From NCBI RefSeq assembly GCF_004563925.1, contig NZ_SPNJ01000004.1, positions 248,001-312,000 on the forward strand: a stretch of 64,000 nucleotides of DNA. Reading direction: 5' to 3'. The first letter of the stretch is position 1, and each line of letters opens with the position of its first letter. The stretch is from Herbaspirillum sp. 3R11. GTDB lineage: Bacteria > Pseudomonadota > Gammaproteobacteria > Burkholderiales > Burkholderiaceae_D. The position numbers and the translations under genes are program-made. Positions 50,897 to 61,328 of this stretch are shown one piece after another. The notes below the pieces were generated by a model. The model saw only the letters and a list, made by a program, of their open reading frames with translations, had not been told where the DNA came from and searched no databases.

Positions 50897-51165
50897 AGAG
50901 CGTGTTATGGACTATTTCCGCCCCCGCGCAGTGCCGGGAACGGGTTGGATGCAAGGCGCGACGACACGCCGTAGCGGTGCTACGGCACGAAGGAGCAACG
51001 CCGCAGGCGGCCCGTTCCCGGCGCTGCCCGGAGGGTTCAGATGAAAAGGGTGCATTGCGGCGTTGCGGCGCTTGCGCAGGGAACCACCCTGCGCGGCGCA
51101 CCGCGCCTTGCACTGCATCCCTTTTCATCCGAACGCGGGGGTGGAAATAGTCCATAACACGCTCT
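50897..51165. repeat. 269-bp palindromic element with 32-bp terminal inverted repeats
   Basis: The ends 50897-50928 and 51134-51165 are inverted repeats matching at 31 of 32 positions. Inside are two independent long hairpins. Arm A is 50929-51026, closed by 16-nt arms (15/16) and tipped by GCCGTAGC/GCTACGGC at 50968-50986. Arm B is 51040-51129, closed by GATGAAAAGGG/CCCTTTTCATC and tipped by GCGCAGGG/CCCTGCGC at 51074-51094. The whole can fold as a three-way junction in DNA or RNA. It exactly fills the gap between the ATPase stop and the mutT start. No coding capacity is evident. It resembles a non-autonomous (MITE-like) element or a very large REP-type palindrome. Confidence 0.85.
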
Positions 51166-52039
51166 AAGCTTTCAGCTTTCCGGCGTAATCCTTGGAGAAC
51201 TGCCACGCCACACGACCCGAGCGCGAGCTGCGCTGCAGGGCCCAGCGCAGGGCGTCACCGCGCGCCGATTCGATCTGGGCAGCGTCGCAGCCGAAATGAC
51301 GCAGCCAGTGGGCCACGATCTCGAGATAGTCGTCCTGCTTGAACGGATAAAAGGTCACCCACAGGCCGAAACGCTCGGACAGGGAAATCTTCTCTTCCAC
51401 CGTTTCGCCCGGATGCAGGTCGCCGTCGTCGGTGTGGGTGTAGGTCGAGTTGTCCGACATGCGCTCGGGCATCAGGTGGCGACGATTGGAGGTCGCGTAG
51501 ATCAGCACGTTGTCGGACTGCGCCGCGATGCTGCCGTCTAGCGCCACCTTGAGCGCCTTGTAGCCGTTCTCGCCTTCTTCGAAGGACAAGTCATCGCAGA
51601 AGATGATGAAGCGTTCCGGACGCGCCGATACCAGGTCGACGATATCGGGCAGGTCGTGCAGGTCGTCCTTGTCCACCTCGATCAGGCGCAGGCCGCGATC
51701 GGCGTACTGGTTCAGGCAAGCCTTGATCAGCGAAGACTTGCCGGTGCCGCGCGCACCGGTCAGCAGCACGTTGTTGGCCGGACGGCCGTCGACGAACTGT
51801 TTGGTGTTCTGGTCGATCTGCTCCTTTTGCGGCCCGATGTTATGCAGGTCGGACAAGGCGATGAGGGAGATATGGCCGACCGACTGCAGGTAACCGCCGC
51901 CGTTGTTGCCATTGCGGCGGCGCCAGCGAAACGCCACGCCCTTGTCCCACTCCACCGACGTCGCCGACTGCGGCAGGATGGATTCGATACGGGCCAGCAA
52001 GGCCTCGGCGCGCTGAAGAAACTGATCTAATTGAGTCAT
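51164..52039 (-). CDS. DUF815-family P-loop ATPase
   Basis: 291-residue AAA-like ATPase. Walker A is LTGARGTGKSSLIKACL near residue 97, Walker B RFIIFCDDLSFEEGE near 150, and the sensor-like IYATSNRRHLMPERM. DUF815 proteins are commonly found between argJ and mutT in betaproteobacteria; their cellular role is not established. The TAG stop falls on the edge of the palindromic element. No ribosome binding site is visible at the ATG. Confidence 0.9.
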   Translation of the reverse strand: MTQLDQFLQRAEALLARIESILPQSATSVEWDKGVAFRWRRRNGNNGGGYLQSVGHISLIALSDLHNIGPQKEQIDQNTKQFVDGRPANNVLLTGARGTGKSSLIKACLNQYADRGLRLIEVDKDDLHDLPDIVDLVSARPERFIIFCDDLSFEEGENGYKALKVALDGSIAAQSDNVLIYATSNRRHLMPERMSDNSTYTHTDDGDLHPGETVEEKISLSERFGLWVTFYPFKQDDYLEIVAHWLRHFGCDAAQIESARGDALRWALQRSSRSGRVAWQFSKDYAGKLKA

Positions 52040-52168
52040 GACAAGTGGGCGAAGTGGATCAAGAAATCAAGAAAACGACAGCTCACATTGTGACGGAAAC
52101 CCGATCCGCCCCGCGTGAATAAAATTCGTGAGAATCGAAAGCCGTTCAACTAAAAAGCATCTCAGGCT

Positions 52169-52291
52169 CTGAATTCGTTCAGAAGCGTAGCGAGCGGCTC
52201 AAGGTCGGTGCGAGAAGCGCAGCCGTACTGAAGTACGGCGAGCATCACAGCGCCGAGATTGAGTCGCGCAGTAGCTTATGAACGAATTCAG
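52169..52291. repeat. 123-bp imperfect palindrome between argJ and the ATPase gene
   Basis: The outer 13 bp are perfectly paired (52169-52181 with 52279-52291). The centre is GCCGTAC (52222-52228) and GTACGGC (52233-52239) around TGAA. The arms between pair imperfectly, so the whole forms one long hairpin. Its right end includes the argJ stop codon. The centre resembles the tip of arm A in the 50897 element. It has no T-tract. Confidence 0.78.
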
Positions 52292-53523
52292 GAGCGGTAG
52301 TCGGCGTTGATGGTTACATACTCGTGGGACAGGTCGCAGGTCCAGATCGACGCCTTGGCCGTACCGCGCGCCAGCTTCACGCGCACCGTGATCTCGCTCT
52401 TCTTCATGACGCGCTGGCCGTCTTCTTCCTTGTAGTCCGGATTGCGGCCGCCGTTCTTGGCGACCCAGACGTCGTCCAGGTAAAGGTTCAGCTTGGAGAC
52501 GTCGAGATCGTCAACGCCGGCATAGCCGATCGCTGCCAGGATGCGGCCCAGATTCGGATCGGAGGCGAAGAAGGCTGTCTTGACCAGCGGCGAGTGGCCG
52601 ATCGAGTAGGCGATCTTGCGGCACTCTTCGACGCTGCTGCCGTCTTCCACGGTAACTTCGATGAACTTGGTGGCGCCTTCGCCGTCACGCACGATCTGGT
52701 GCGCGAGGTTCTGCGACAGCGCGCTCACGGCGGCGGCCAGTTCCTTGTACTCGGCGCTGTCGGCGCTGGTGATTTCCAGTTCGCCGGCGCCGGTGGCGAT
52801 CAGCATGAAGGAGTCGTTGGTCGAGGTGTCGCCGTCAATGGTGATGCAGTTGAACGACTGATCCGCGGCATCCTTGACCAACTGGTTCAGCAGCGCCTGC
52901 GGCACTTTGGCGTCGAACGCCAGGTAGCCGAGCATGGTCGCCATGTTCGGCTTGATCATGCCGGCGCCTTTGCTGATGCCGGTCATGACGACTTTCTTGC
53001 CGGCTATGGTCAGCGTGCGCGAAGCTGCTTTCGGCTGGGTGTCGGTGGTCATGATGGATTCGGCGGCGGCGAACCAGTTGTCGGTCTTCAGGTTGGCGAT
53101 TGCCGCCGGCAAACCTGCCGTGATGCGATCGACCGGCAGGGGTTCGAGGATGACACCGGTGGAGAACGGTAGCACTTGCTCCGGCTTGAGGCCGAGCAGC
53201 CTGGCCAGCTCGGCACAGGTGGCGTTGGCGCGCGCCAGGCCTTCTTCGCCGGTGCCGGCGTTGGCATTCCCGGTGTTGATCACCAGCGCACGGATAGGCG
53301 CGGCATCGCTGGCTTGCGCCAGATGCGTCTTGCACACTTGCACCGGTGCGGCGCAGAAACGGTTGAGCGTGAACACGCCGGCAATGGTGGCGCCCGGCGC
53401 CAGTTTCATGACCAGCAAGTCCTTGCGGTTGGCCTTGCGTACGCCGGCTTCGGCGTAGCCCAGCTCGATGCCGGCAACGGGTTTCAGATCGGCGGAAACG
53501 GGAAGAGGAGAATTGACGGCCAT
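52288..53523 (-). CDS. argJ: Bifunctional ornithine acetyltransferase / N-acetylglutamate synthase
   Basis: Arginine biosynthesis: makes N-acetylglutamate and recycles acetyl from N-acetylornithine. The 411-residue proprotein self-cleaves before the nucleophilic Thr of [13 protein letters not shown], near residue 196; the preceding KGAGMIKP segment and the oxyanion residues in [13 protein letters not shown] are present. The C-terminus NADYRS is typical. It is the first gene of the argJ-ATPase-mutT cluster. Confidence 0.96.
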   Translation of the reverse strand: MAVNSPLPVSADLKPVAGIELGYAEAGVRKANRKDLLVMKLAPGATIAGVFTLNRFCAAPVQVCKTHLAQASDAAPIRALVINTGNANAGTGEEGLARANATCAELARLLGLKPEQVLPFSTGVILEPLPVDRITAGLPAAIANLKTDNWFAAAESIMTTDTQPKAASRTLTIAGKKVVMTGISKGAGMIKPNMATMLGYLAFDAKVPQALLNQLVKDAADQSFNCITIDGDTSTNDSFMLIATGAGELEITSADSAEYKELAAAVSALSQNLAHQIVRDGEGATKFIEVTVEDGSSVEECRKIAYSIGHSPLVKTAFFASDPNLGRILAAIGYAGVDDLDVSKLNLYLDDVWVAKNGGRNPDYKEEDGQRVMKKSEITVRVKLARGTAKASIWTCDLSHEYVTINADYRS

Positions 53524-53601
53524 GGTTGTCTAGTCAGCGTTAAAGGTGAAAGGGAATGCGGGAGAGCGTTATTGTAATCGGATCGGATGACCGGAATATT
53601 T

Positions 53602-54354
53602 TTACGGCATCAGATTCTTGGCAACCACGAACCAGGGTCGTCGCGCCAGCGGCAGCAGCCGTGCATTGGCGTCGATGGGAATCAGCGACTCCGATACCGA
53701 ATTGAAGACGTTGCCGCCGATCACGCCGGCCCAGCCGCGCTCGGGATGGATTTCGTAGACAAGATCGCAATGCCCCGGCAAGCCAGGACGAATATCGTCC
53801 AGCGTGGCCGCCTGGTTGGTGTCGCGCGGCGCGCAGATCAGATCACCCGGCGCGATCGGCTCGGTCGCCGCCGGACGCAGCACGAACAGCGGCGCCGGCA
53901 AGCTCTGGCGCGCCTTGAGATAACTGAGGTAGTTGAAGTGCACATCGCTGGGCAGGAAGTCATCGGAAGAAATCCCCGCCGCCTGCATCAGGTAGGAAAT
54001 GAACGCCGCCGACCAGGCCTGCTGGGTGTCGGCGCCGGTGAAGGACTTGCCCACCGATTGCCAGTACATGCCGACGCGCTGCACCGCTTCACCTTCATCT
54101 TCCAGCAAACCCAGGCGCGGCGCGCTGAGGAATTCGCCGCGCATGTCGATCTGCTGGCGATCGAAAAACGACCATTCGGTTTCAGCCGCCGCCAGCAAGG
54201 CGGCGCGCGGCGGTGCATCCTGACGCACGGCCAACGCGGGAGCGGCCGGCGTCACAGGGGCACTGCCGCACGCAGCCAGCATCAGCAGCACCGCCGTGGC
54301 GGCAAGAAATCGGAACGAGTTTGTCGGGAAGCGCATCGCTGCTTTCTTTGTCAT
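53602..54354 (-). CDS. DUF2272-domain lipoprotein
   Basis: 250-residue probable outer-membrane or periplasmic lipoprotein with lipobox LMLAACGS near residues 23-30. The DUF2272 domain contains AWSAAFISYLMQAAG, HFNYLSYLKARQ, PGDLICAPRD with Cys and PGHCDLVYEI with Cys/His, then GGNVFNSVSESLIP. The Cys/His placement recalls NlpC/P60-like peptidases, but that is inference. It starts four bases after the gdx stop, so it is likely controlled by the same guanidine riboswitch. Confidence 0.85.
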   Translation of the reverse strand: MTKKAAMRFPTNSFRFLAATAVLLMLAACGSAPVTPAAPALAVRQDAPPRAALLAAAETEWSFFDRQQIDMRGEFLSAPRLGLLEDEGEAVQRVGMYWQSVGKSFTGADTQQAWSAAFISYLMQAAGISSDDFLPSDVHFNYLSYLKARQSLPAPLFVLRPAATEPIAPGDLICAPRDTNQAATLDDIRPGLPGHCDLVYEIHPERGWAGVIGGNVFNSVSESLIPIDANARLLPLARRPWFVVAKNLMP

Positions 54355-54358
54355 GTTG

Positions 54359-54679
54359 TCATTCCGGGGAAACCACTTTCAAACCGATGATGCCGACGAT
54401 GATCAGCGCCAGGCAAGCCAACCGCGCCGGCGAGGCCGACTCATGGAACAGCACGATCCCGAGGATGACCGCGCCGACGGCGCCGATGCCGGTCCAGATC
54501 GCATAAGCGGTGCTGAGCGGCAGGGTCTTCACCGCCAGCGCCAGCAGACCGACGCTGACGGCCATCGCGGCCAGCGTCGCCACGCTCGGCAACAAGCGCG
54601 TGAAGCCGTCGGTGTACTTCAGCCCGACCGCCCACGCCACTTCAAACAAACCCGCCAATACCAGAATGATCCAGGCCAT
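54359..54679 (-). CDS. gdx: Guanidinium exporter (SMR family)
   Basis: 106-residue, four-helix small multidrug resistance protein of the Gdx (SugE) subtype: [22 protein letters not shown] with the essential Glu at residue 13, then [22 protein letters not shown]. Gdx proteins export guanidinium in exchange for protons. The start at 54679 has AAAGGA 7-8 bases upstream; the longer frame to 54835 covers the riboswitch. The two-hairpin guanidine-II motif upstream strongly supports this function over general drug export. Confidence 0.95.
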   Translation of the reverse strand: MAWIILVLAGLFEVAWAVGLKYTDGFTRLLPSVATLAAMAVSVGLLALAVKTLPLSTAYAIWTGIGAVGAVILGIVLFHESASPARLACLALIIVGIIGLKVVSPE

Positions 54680-54699
54680 CACTTGTTCCTTTACGCTGC

Positions 54700-54749
54700 G
54701 GGGCCGTCCCCATCGATGGAATCCGGCGCGAGGTCGTCCACGCGACGGA
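54700..54749 (-). promoter_or_regulatory. Guanidine-II (mini-ykkC) riboswitch
   Basis: On the minus strand two hairpins with ACGR tetraloops precede gdx. P1 (54722-54749) has the stem CGCG-T-GG, loop ACGA and CC-T-CGCG, extended by TCCG/CGGA outside a mismatch. A 10-nt linker leads to P2 (54700-54711), GGGG-ACGG-CCCC. The ribosome binding site AAAGGA (54687-54692) follows 7 bases after P2. This matches the known mini-ykkC architecture, in which guanidinium binding by the two loops frees the binding site. Confidence 0.92.
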
Positions 54750-54790
54750 CCGGCCTGCATTGGCATTAAGCCTCGGCGCGGCACGGAGAA

Positions 54791-54827
54791 CAAAAGAAAA
54801 AGCCGCTCCGAAAATCGGGAGCGGCTT
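54791..54827 (-). terminator. Rho-independent terminator of secA
   Basis: On the minus strand AAGCCGCTCC pairs with GGAGCGGCTT (54818-54827 with 54800-54809) around an 8-nt loop, followed by TTTTTCTTTT. About 20 bases after the secA stop. Confidence 0.93.
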
Positions 54828-54846
54828 GACGGCAACTGACGCTAAT

Positions 54847-57618
<2,772 letters not shown>

Positions 57619-57921
57619 GCTTGGATTCTAAAAAAGCGCCGAAAAATGACTCTGCGCGGCAGTTTTGCCCGCACGGAACCGGAATGAGGCCAATAAACCT
57701 TGGATTTTAGCATGCAAGCGGCCCGAGGCAGTGCCCCAGCCGGGCACAGACATGACTGAGACGCTTGGCCGCCATCAATGGCGATACGCTAATTTCCAGG
57801 ATGCAATGTTCTTGCGATCTTTCGATCTTTGCGGTGCACCTGAATGCGTGCGCGCTGAAATACTGTCAATAGATTGGGCTGAGACGCAAAGATTCAATAT
57901 GCCTGGCGGAGCAAGGCCGGA
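57619..57921. other. Intergenic region upstream of secA
   Basis: 303 bases without a supported gene. It should hold the secA promoter; minus-strand TTGACA (57867-57872 region) and TAAAAT near 57704-57709 are candidate parts but do not combine at a good spacing. A tandem CGATCTTT pair lies near 57818-57833. A plus-strand open frame here overlaps the M23 gene and is rejected. Confidence 0.5.
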
Positions 57922-58896
57922 TCAGCGCCCGGCCACGAACACCGGCGCCGCTTTGGGGCCGCCGCCGGGACTGCCGAGAGCAAGGAACTTGCGCGGATCC
58001 TGGGCCACGCCGCGGATGCGCACTTCGAAATGCAGGTGCGGTCCGGTGGAACGGCCGGTGGTGCCGATGTCGGCCACGTGCTGGCCGCGCTTGACGATGT
58101 CGCCCACCTTCACGAACAGCTGCGAGGCGTGTGCATAGCGCGTGATGATGTCGTTGCCGTGGTCAATTTCCAGCATGTTGCCGAACTGGTAATGGTATTC
58201 CGCCGCGATCACCACGCCGGCTGCGGCTGCGACGATGGGCGTACCGGTCGAGGCTGGGAAATCGAGACCTTCATGAAACGCGTTATGCCCGGTGAACGGA
58301 TCGAGGCGCCAGCCGAAGCTCGACGAGTTGTAGGCGACGTTGACCGGCGGATTGGTCGGCAGCAGGCGCGACTTGATCTTGTCGCTCATCAGCGTCGACT
58401 CCACCGCATTCATGTAATCGCCGCGATGGCCGACATCGACCGACAAGGCGTCCAGCATTTTTTGCAGCTCGCTCATGCCGAGCTCGCGGCCGGGGCCGCC
58501 GATGGACGACGTCTCGACGCCGCCGCGACCCGGCTTGTCCTTGAAGTTGAATTCTTCCGGACGCACGCCGGCCAGGCCCTGCACGCGTTCGCCGAGCGCG
58601 TCGAGGCGCATCAGCTGGGCTTGCATTTCACCGAGCTTGACCGCCATCACGGCGAGGTTTTCCTTCAGGTATTTGTCCTTGCGGTCGTCTTCCTGCTGCG
58701 TCATCGAGACCATCAGCTTGTGCAGCATCGGCGAACTGTCGCCGTCGGAGGCGTGGCGCAGCACCAGATACGACAGGCCCGCAGCCGAAGCTGCAATGCT
58801 CACCACCAGGAACAACAGCACCGCCACCACATGCCTGGAAGTCAGCGTGACCGACCGGGCGCGCGTGAAGCGCGGGTGCAGCAGAATAATTTGCAT
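57922..58896 (-). CDS. M23-family metallopeptidase with N-terminal membrane anchor
   Basis: 324-residue envelope peptidase. One membrane segment (VVAVLLFLVVSIAASAAGLSYLVL) is followed by a coiled-coil-like region (KENLAVMAVKLGEMQAQLMRLDAL), then the LytM domain: FGWRLDPFTGHNAFHEGLDFPA with HxxxD, and TGRSTGPHLHFEVRI with HxH. Both zinc-ligand motifs are intact, so it should be active. AGGGAG lies before the ATG. Located between secA and a DUF721 gene, as in other betaproteobacteria. Confidence 0.94.
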   Translation of the reverse strand: MQIILLHPRFTRARSVTLTSRHVVAVLLFLVVSIAASAAGLSYLVLRHASDGDSSPMLHKLMVSMTQQEDDRKDKYLKENLAVMAVKLGEMQAQLMRLDALGERVQGLAGVRPEEFNFKDKPGRGGVETSSIGGPGRELGMSELQKMLDALSVDVGHRGDYMNAVESTLMSDKIKSRLLPTNPPVNVAYNSSSFGWRLDPFTGHNAFHEGLDFPASTGTPIVAAAAGVVIAAEYHYQFGNMLEIDHGNDIITRYAHASQLFVKVGDIVKRGQHVADIGTTGRSTGPHLHFEVRIRGVAQDPRKFLALGSPGGGPKAAPVFVAGR

Positions 58897-58949
58897 CTTT
58901 ACTCCCTAGTCTCTCCTCCGCACGAGAGGAGATGTGATAAGGTTTAAAG

Positions 58950-59459
58950 ATGAAGTATGCCTCCACATTTACCCCTTATCGCCGTGGCCCTTCGGCCGCG
59001 CAACTGAGGCGCAGGCCGCGGGACGCGACAGATTTCTTGCGGGCGGATAATGCCATGGCGACCCTGATGCCAGCCATTACCCGCATGGCGTCGCTGCAAA
59101 AAAGTTGTGCAGCGATTCTGCCGGCTATTTTCAAATCGTGCGACGTCATGAATTTCGAAGGCGGCCAGCTGGTATTGAGCATGCCCAATGCCGCGCTTGC
59201 AACCAAGCTCAAGCAACAGTTGCCGAAGTTGCAAGAACGCCTCGTCCAGGATGGATGGCAGGTTAATGCAATCCGCATCAAAGTACAAGTTGGCAAGAAT
59301 TACGTGGTGCCGCCGACGCCGCGCCGGCAACTGATTTTGCCGAACCTGGCGGTGTCTTCATTCGCCGAGCTCAATGACGCACTGGAAGACTCGCCGCAAA
59401 ATCAGGCCTTGAAGGCTGCATTGGCGAACATGGTACGCCGCAACACCGGCGTCAAATAG
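58950..59459 (+). CDS. DUF721 (DciA-like) protein
   Basis: 169-residue basic protein with a DUF721 core (LQKSCAAILPAIFKSCDVMNFEGGQLVLSM region, then PNAALATKLKQQLPKLQERL). DUF721 proteins include DciA, the ancestral loader of the DnaB helicase in bacteria lacking DnaC. The N-terminal 30 residues are Arg-rich. The start follows AAGG. It is divergent from the M23 gene and converges on lpxC. Identification as the actual helicase loader is inference. Confidence 0.8.
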   Translation: MKYASTFTPYRRGPSAAQLRRRPRDATDFLRADNAMATLMPAITRMASLQKSCAAILPAIFKSCDVMNFEGGQLVLSMPNAALATKLKQQLPKLQERLVQDGWQVNAIRIKVQVGKNYVVPPTPRRQLILPNLAVSSFAELNDALEDSPQNQALKAALANMVRRNTGVK

Positions 59460-59477
59460 GAAGAAAACCGAAAGAAA

Positions 59478-59518
59478 CCCCGCCTTGTTCTTGCTCTGGC
59501 GAAAGAACCGCGGCGGGG
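59478..59518. terminator. Hairpin between the DUF721 gene and lpxC
   Basis: CCCCGCC (59478-59484) pairs with GGCGGGG (59512-59518), with a further inner GTTCTT/AAGAAC stem. It lies between converging genes. No clear T-run is present, so it is only a probable terminator. Confidence 0.5.
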
Positions 59519-59561
59519 GCGATGGGAGGCTGGGATGGCTCCGGGCTGAACGCTTGGTTAC

Positions 59562-60497
59562 TTAGTTAAGCGCCCACTCCTGCTTGGCCTGCATGACATA
59601 CGTCTGCGGCGCCGACTCCAGCGTGTCGAAGGTCACGATGTCATACGCGTCGGGCTGATCCAGCAAGGCGCGCAACAACTGGTTGTTCATGCCGTGGCCG
59701 GACTTGTGGGCGTTGTAACTGGCCAGCAGCGGATGGCCGATCAGGTACAGGTCGCCGATGGCGTCGAGGATCTTGTGACGCACGAATTCATTCTCGTAAC
59801 GCAAGCCGTCGGCGTTGAGGATGCGGTATTCGTCCATGACGATCGCGTTCTCGAACGAGCCGCCGCGCGCCAGGCCCATGCCGCGCAAGGTCTCGACATC
59901 CTGCATGAAACCGAAGGTGCGTGCGCGGGCGATTTCCTTGACGTAGGACTCGATGGCGAAATCGACTTCAGCGGTCTGGCCGGTGCCGTCCACTGCGGGA
60001 TGGTTGAATTCGATGAAAAACTTGAGCTTGAAGCCGTTGTACGGTTCCAGGCGCGCCCACTTCTCCTTGGCGCCTTCGCCTTCACGCACTTCCACGGGCT
60101 TCTTCACGCGGATGAATTTCTTGGCGGCGTTCTGTTCCTGCAAACCCGCTTGTTGCAACAGGAAAACAAACGACGACGCCGAACCGTCCATGATCGGGAT
60201 TTCTTCGGCGGTCAGGTCAATGTAGAGATTGTCGATGCCGAGGCCGGCGCAGGCCGACAACAGATGCTCGACGGTGGAAACCCGCGCGCCGTCCTTCGAC
60301 AACACCGACGCCATGCGCGTATCACCCACGCCGGTGGCCGACGCGGGGAATTCCACGACCGGCTCGAGATCGATGCGACGGAAGATGATGCCGGTGTCGA
60401 CCGCCGCCGGACGCAGGGTCAGTTCGACCTTGGTGCCGGAATGCAAACCGACGCCGACGGTCTGGACGAGATTCTTGATGGTGCGCTGTTTTAACAT
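59562..60497 (-). CDS. lpxC: UDP-3-O-acyl-N-acetylglucosamine deacetylase
   Basis: Zinc deacetylase, committed step of lipid A synthesis. The start at 60497 gives [21 protein letters not shown], the family N-terminus; the frame is open to 60572. 311 residues. Metal and catalytic motifs: [17 protein letters not shown] with a zinc His, [40 protein letters not shown], and the catalytic His in [18 protein letters not shown] -10-like TATAAT ends six bases before the ATG. Confidence 0.97.
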   Translation of the reverse strand: MLKQRTIKNLVQTVGVGLHSGTKVELTLRPAAVDTGIIFRRIDLEPVVEFPASATGVGDTRMASVLSKDGARVSTVEHLLSACAGLGIDNLYIDLTAEEIPIMDGSASSFVFLLQQAGLQEQNAAKKFIRVKKPVEVREGEGAKEKWARLEPYNGFKLKFFIEFNHPAVDGTGQTAEVDFAIESYVKEIARARTFGFMQDVETLRGMGLARGGSFENAIVMDEYRILNADGLRYENEFVRHKILDAIGDLYLIGHPLLASYNAHKSGHGMNNQLLRALLDQPDAYDIVTFDTLESAPQTYVMQAKQEWALN

Positions 60498-60503
60498 CCC
60501 GAC

Positions 60504-60509
60504 ATTATA
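60504..60509 (-). promoter_or_regulatory. -10 element immediately upstream of lpxC
   Basis: On the minus strand a perfect TATAAT ends six bases before the lpxC ATG, so a transcript from it would start at or next to the start codon. The -35 position shows no good match. Confidence 0.55.
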
Positions 60510-60580
60510 GCCAAGATGCCATCCGGCCTGCTGCCGGCTCGCATACTGTTGCAAAAAAGTTCCGCACTGCAAAAAAACGT

Positions 60581-60621
60581 AAAAAAGCGCGGAGACAGCC
60601 CTTTCGGACCGCCTTCCGCGC
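60581..60621 (-). terminator. Rho-independent terminator of the peroxiredoxin gene
   Basis: On the minus strand GCGCGGA (60615-60621) pairs with TCCGCGC (60587-60593), followed by TTTTTT and a second T-run. About 40 bases after the peroxiredoxin stop, it separates that gene from lpxC. Confidence 0.82.
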
Positions 60622-60660
60622 CTTTCCGCTCAAACTGAGCGAACTGCTACCGACTGCAGA

Positions 60661-61167
60661 TCAGCCCAGCTGACCCAGCAAGGTCTCAGCGTTCGACACT
60701 TCGAACTTGCCTGGCGCTTCCAGGTTCAGTTGCTTGACCACGCCGTCTTCGACCAGCATCGAATAGCGCTGCGAGCGTACGCCCATGCCCTTTTCGGTCA
60801 GGTCGAATTCCAGGCCCAGCGCCTTGGTCAGGGTGGCGCTGCCATCGGCCAGCATGCGCACGGCGCCGGCGGCTTTCTGTTCGCGGCCCCAGGCGCCCAT
60901 CACGAACGCGTCGTTGACCGAGATGCACCAGATTTCATCGACGCCCTTGGCCTTGAACTCTGCCGCGTGCTGGATGTAGCCCGGCACGTGCTTGGCCGAA
61001 CAGGTCGGCGTGAATGCGCCCGGCAGTGCAAACAGAGCAATCTTCTTGCCCTTGACCAGATCGGACACCTTGAACGTGTTCGGGCCGAGCGAGCAGCCTT
61101 CGGTTTCGGTCTCGATGAATTCAGCCAGGGCGCCTTCCGGCAGGCGATCGCCAACTTTGATGGTCAT
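60661..61167 (-). CDS. Peroxiredoxin (Prx5/AhpE-like, glutaredoxin-dependent type)
   Basis: 168-residue thiol peroxidase with the Prx5 pattern: IALFALPGAFTPTCSAKHVPGYI, the peroxidatic Cys near residue 49, and the C-terminal LEAPGKFEVSNAETLL. The start at 61167 follows AAGGAAA; the longer frame runs through the ftsZ terminator. It is flanked by terminators on both sides, so it is a separate unit inserted between ftsZ and lpxC, an order found in betaproteobacteria. Confidence 0.95.
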   Translation of the reverse strand: MTIKVGDRLPEGALAEFIETETEGCSLGPNTFKVSDLVKGKKIALFALPGAFTPTCSAKHVPGYIQHAAEFKAKGVDEIWCISVNDAFVMGAWGREQKAAGAVRMLADGSATLTKALGLEFDLTEKGMGVRSQRYSMLVEDGVVKQLNLEAPGKFEVSNAETLLGQLG

Positions 61168-61223
61168 GATGATTTCCTTCTTGTGAGTAATTCGGGAATA
61201 CGGGGATGCCATGGAACACAGGC

Positions 61224-61252
61224 AAAAAAACGCCGCGCTCGGAGGCGCGGCG
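61224..61252 (-). terminator. Rho-independent terminator of ftsZ
   Basis: On the minus strand CGCCGCGC (61245-61252) pairs perfectly with GCGCGGCG (61231-61238) around a 6-nt loop, followed by seven T. It closes the ftsQ-ftsA-ftsZ unit. Confidence 0.93.
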
Positions 61253-61328
61253 CGCAGGCGATAGTATGCCCGTTTACAACGTCGGTTGCTGCCCGCCGAA
61301 ACGGACGGCAACCGACGCCTGGTGTTGC

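Noticed and set aside
57665..58138. 157-codon plus-strand frame between secA and the M23 gene
   Set aside because: Half of it is antisense to the M23 gene; the rest shows no protein-like composition.
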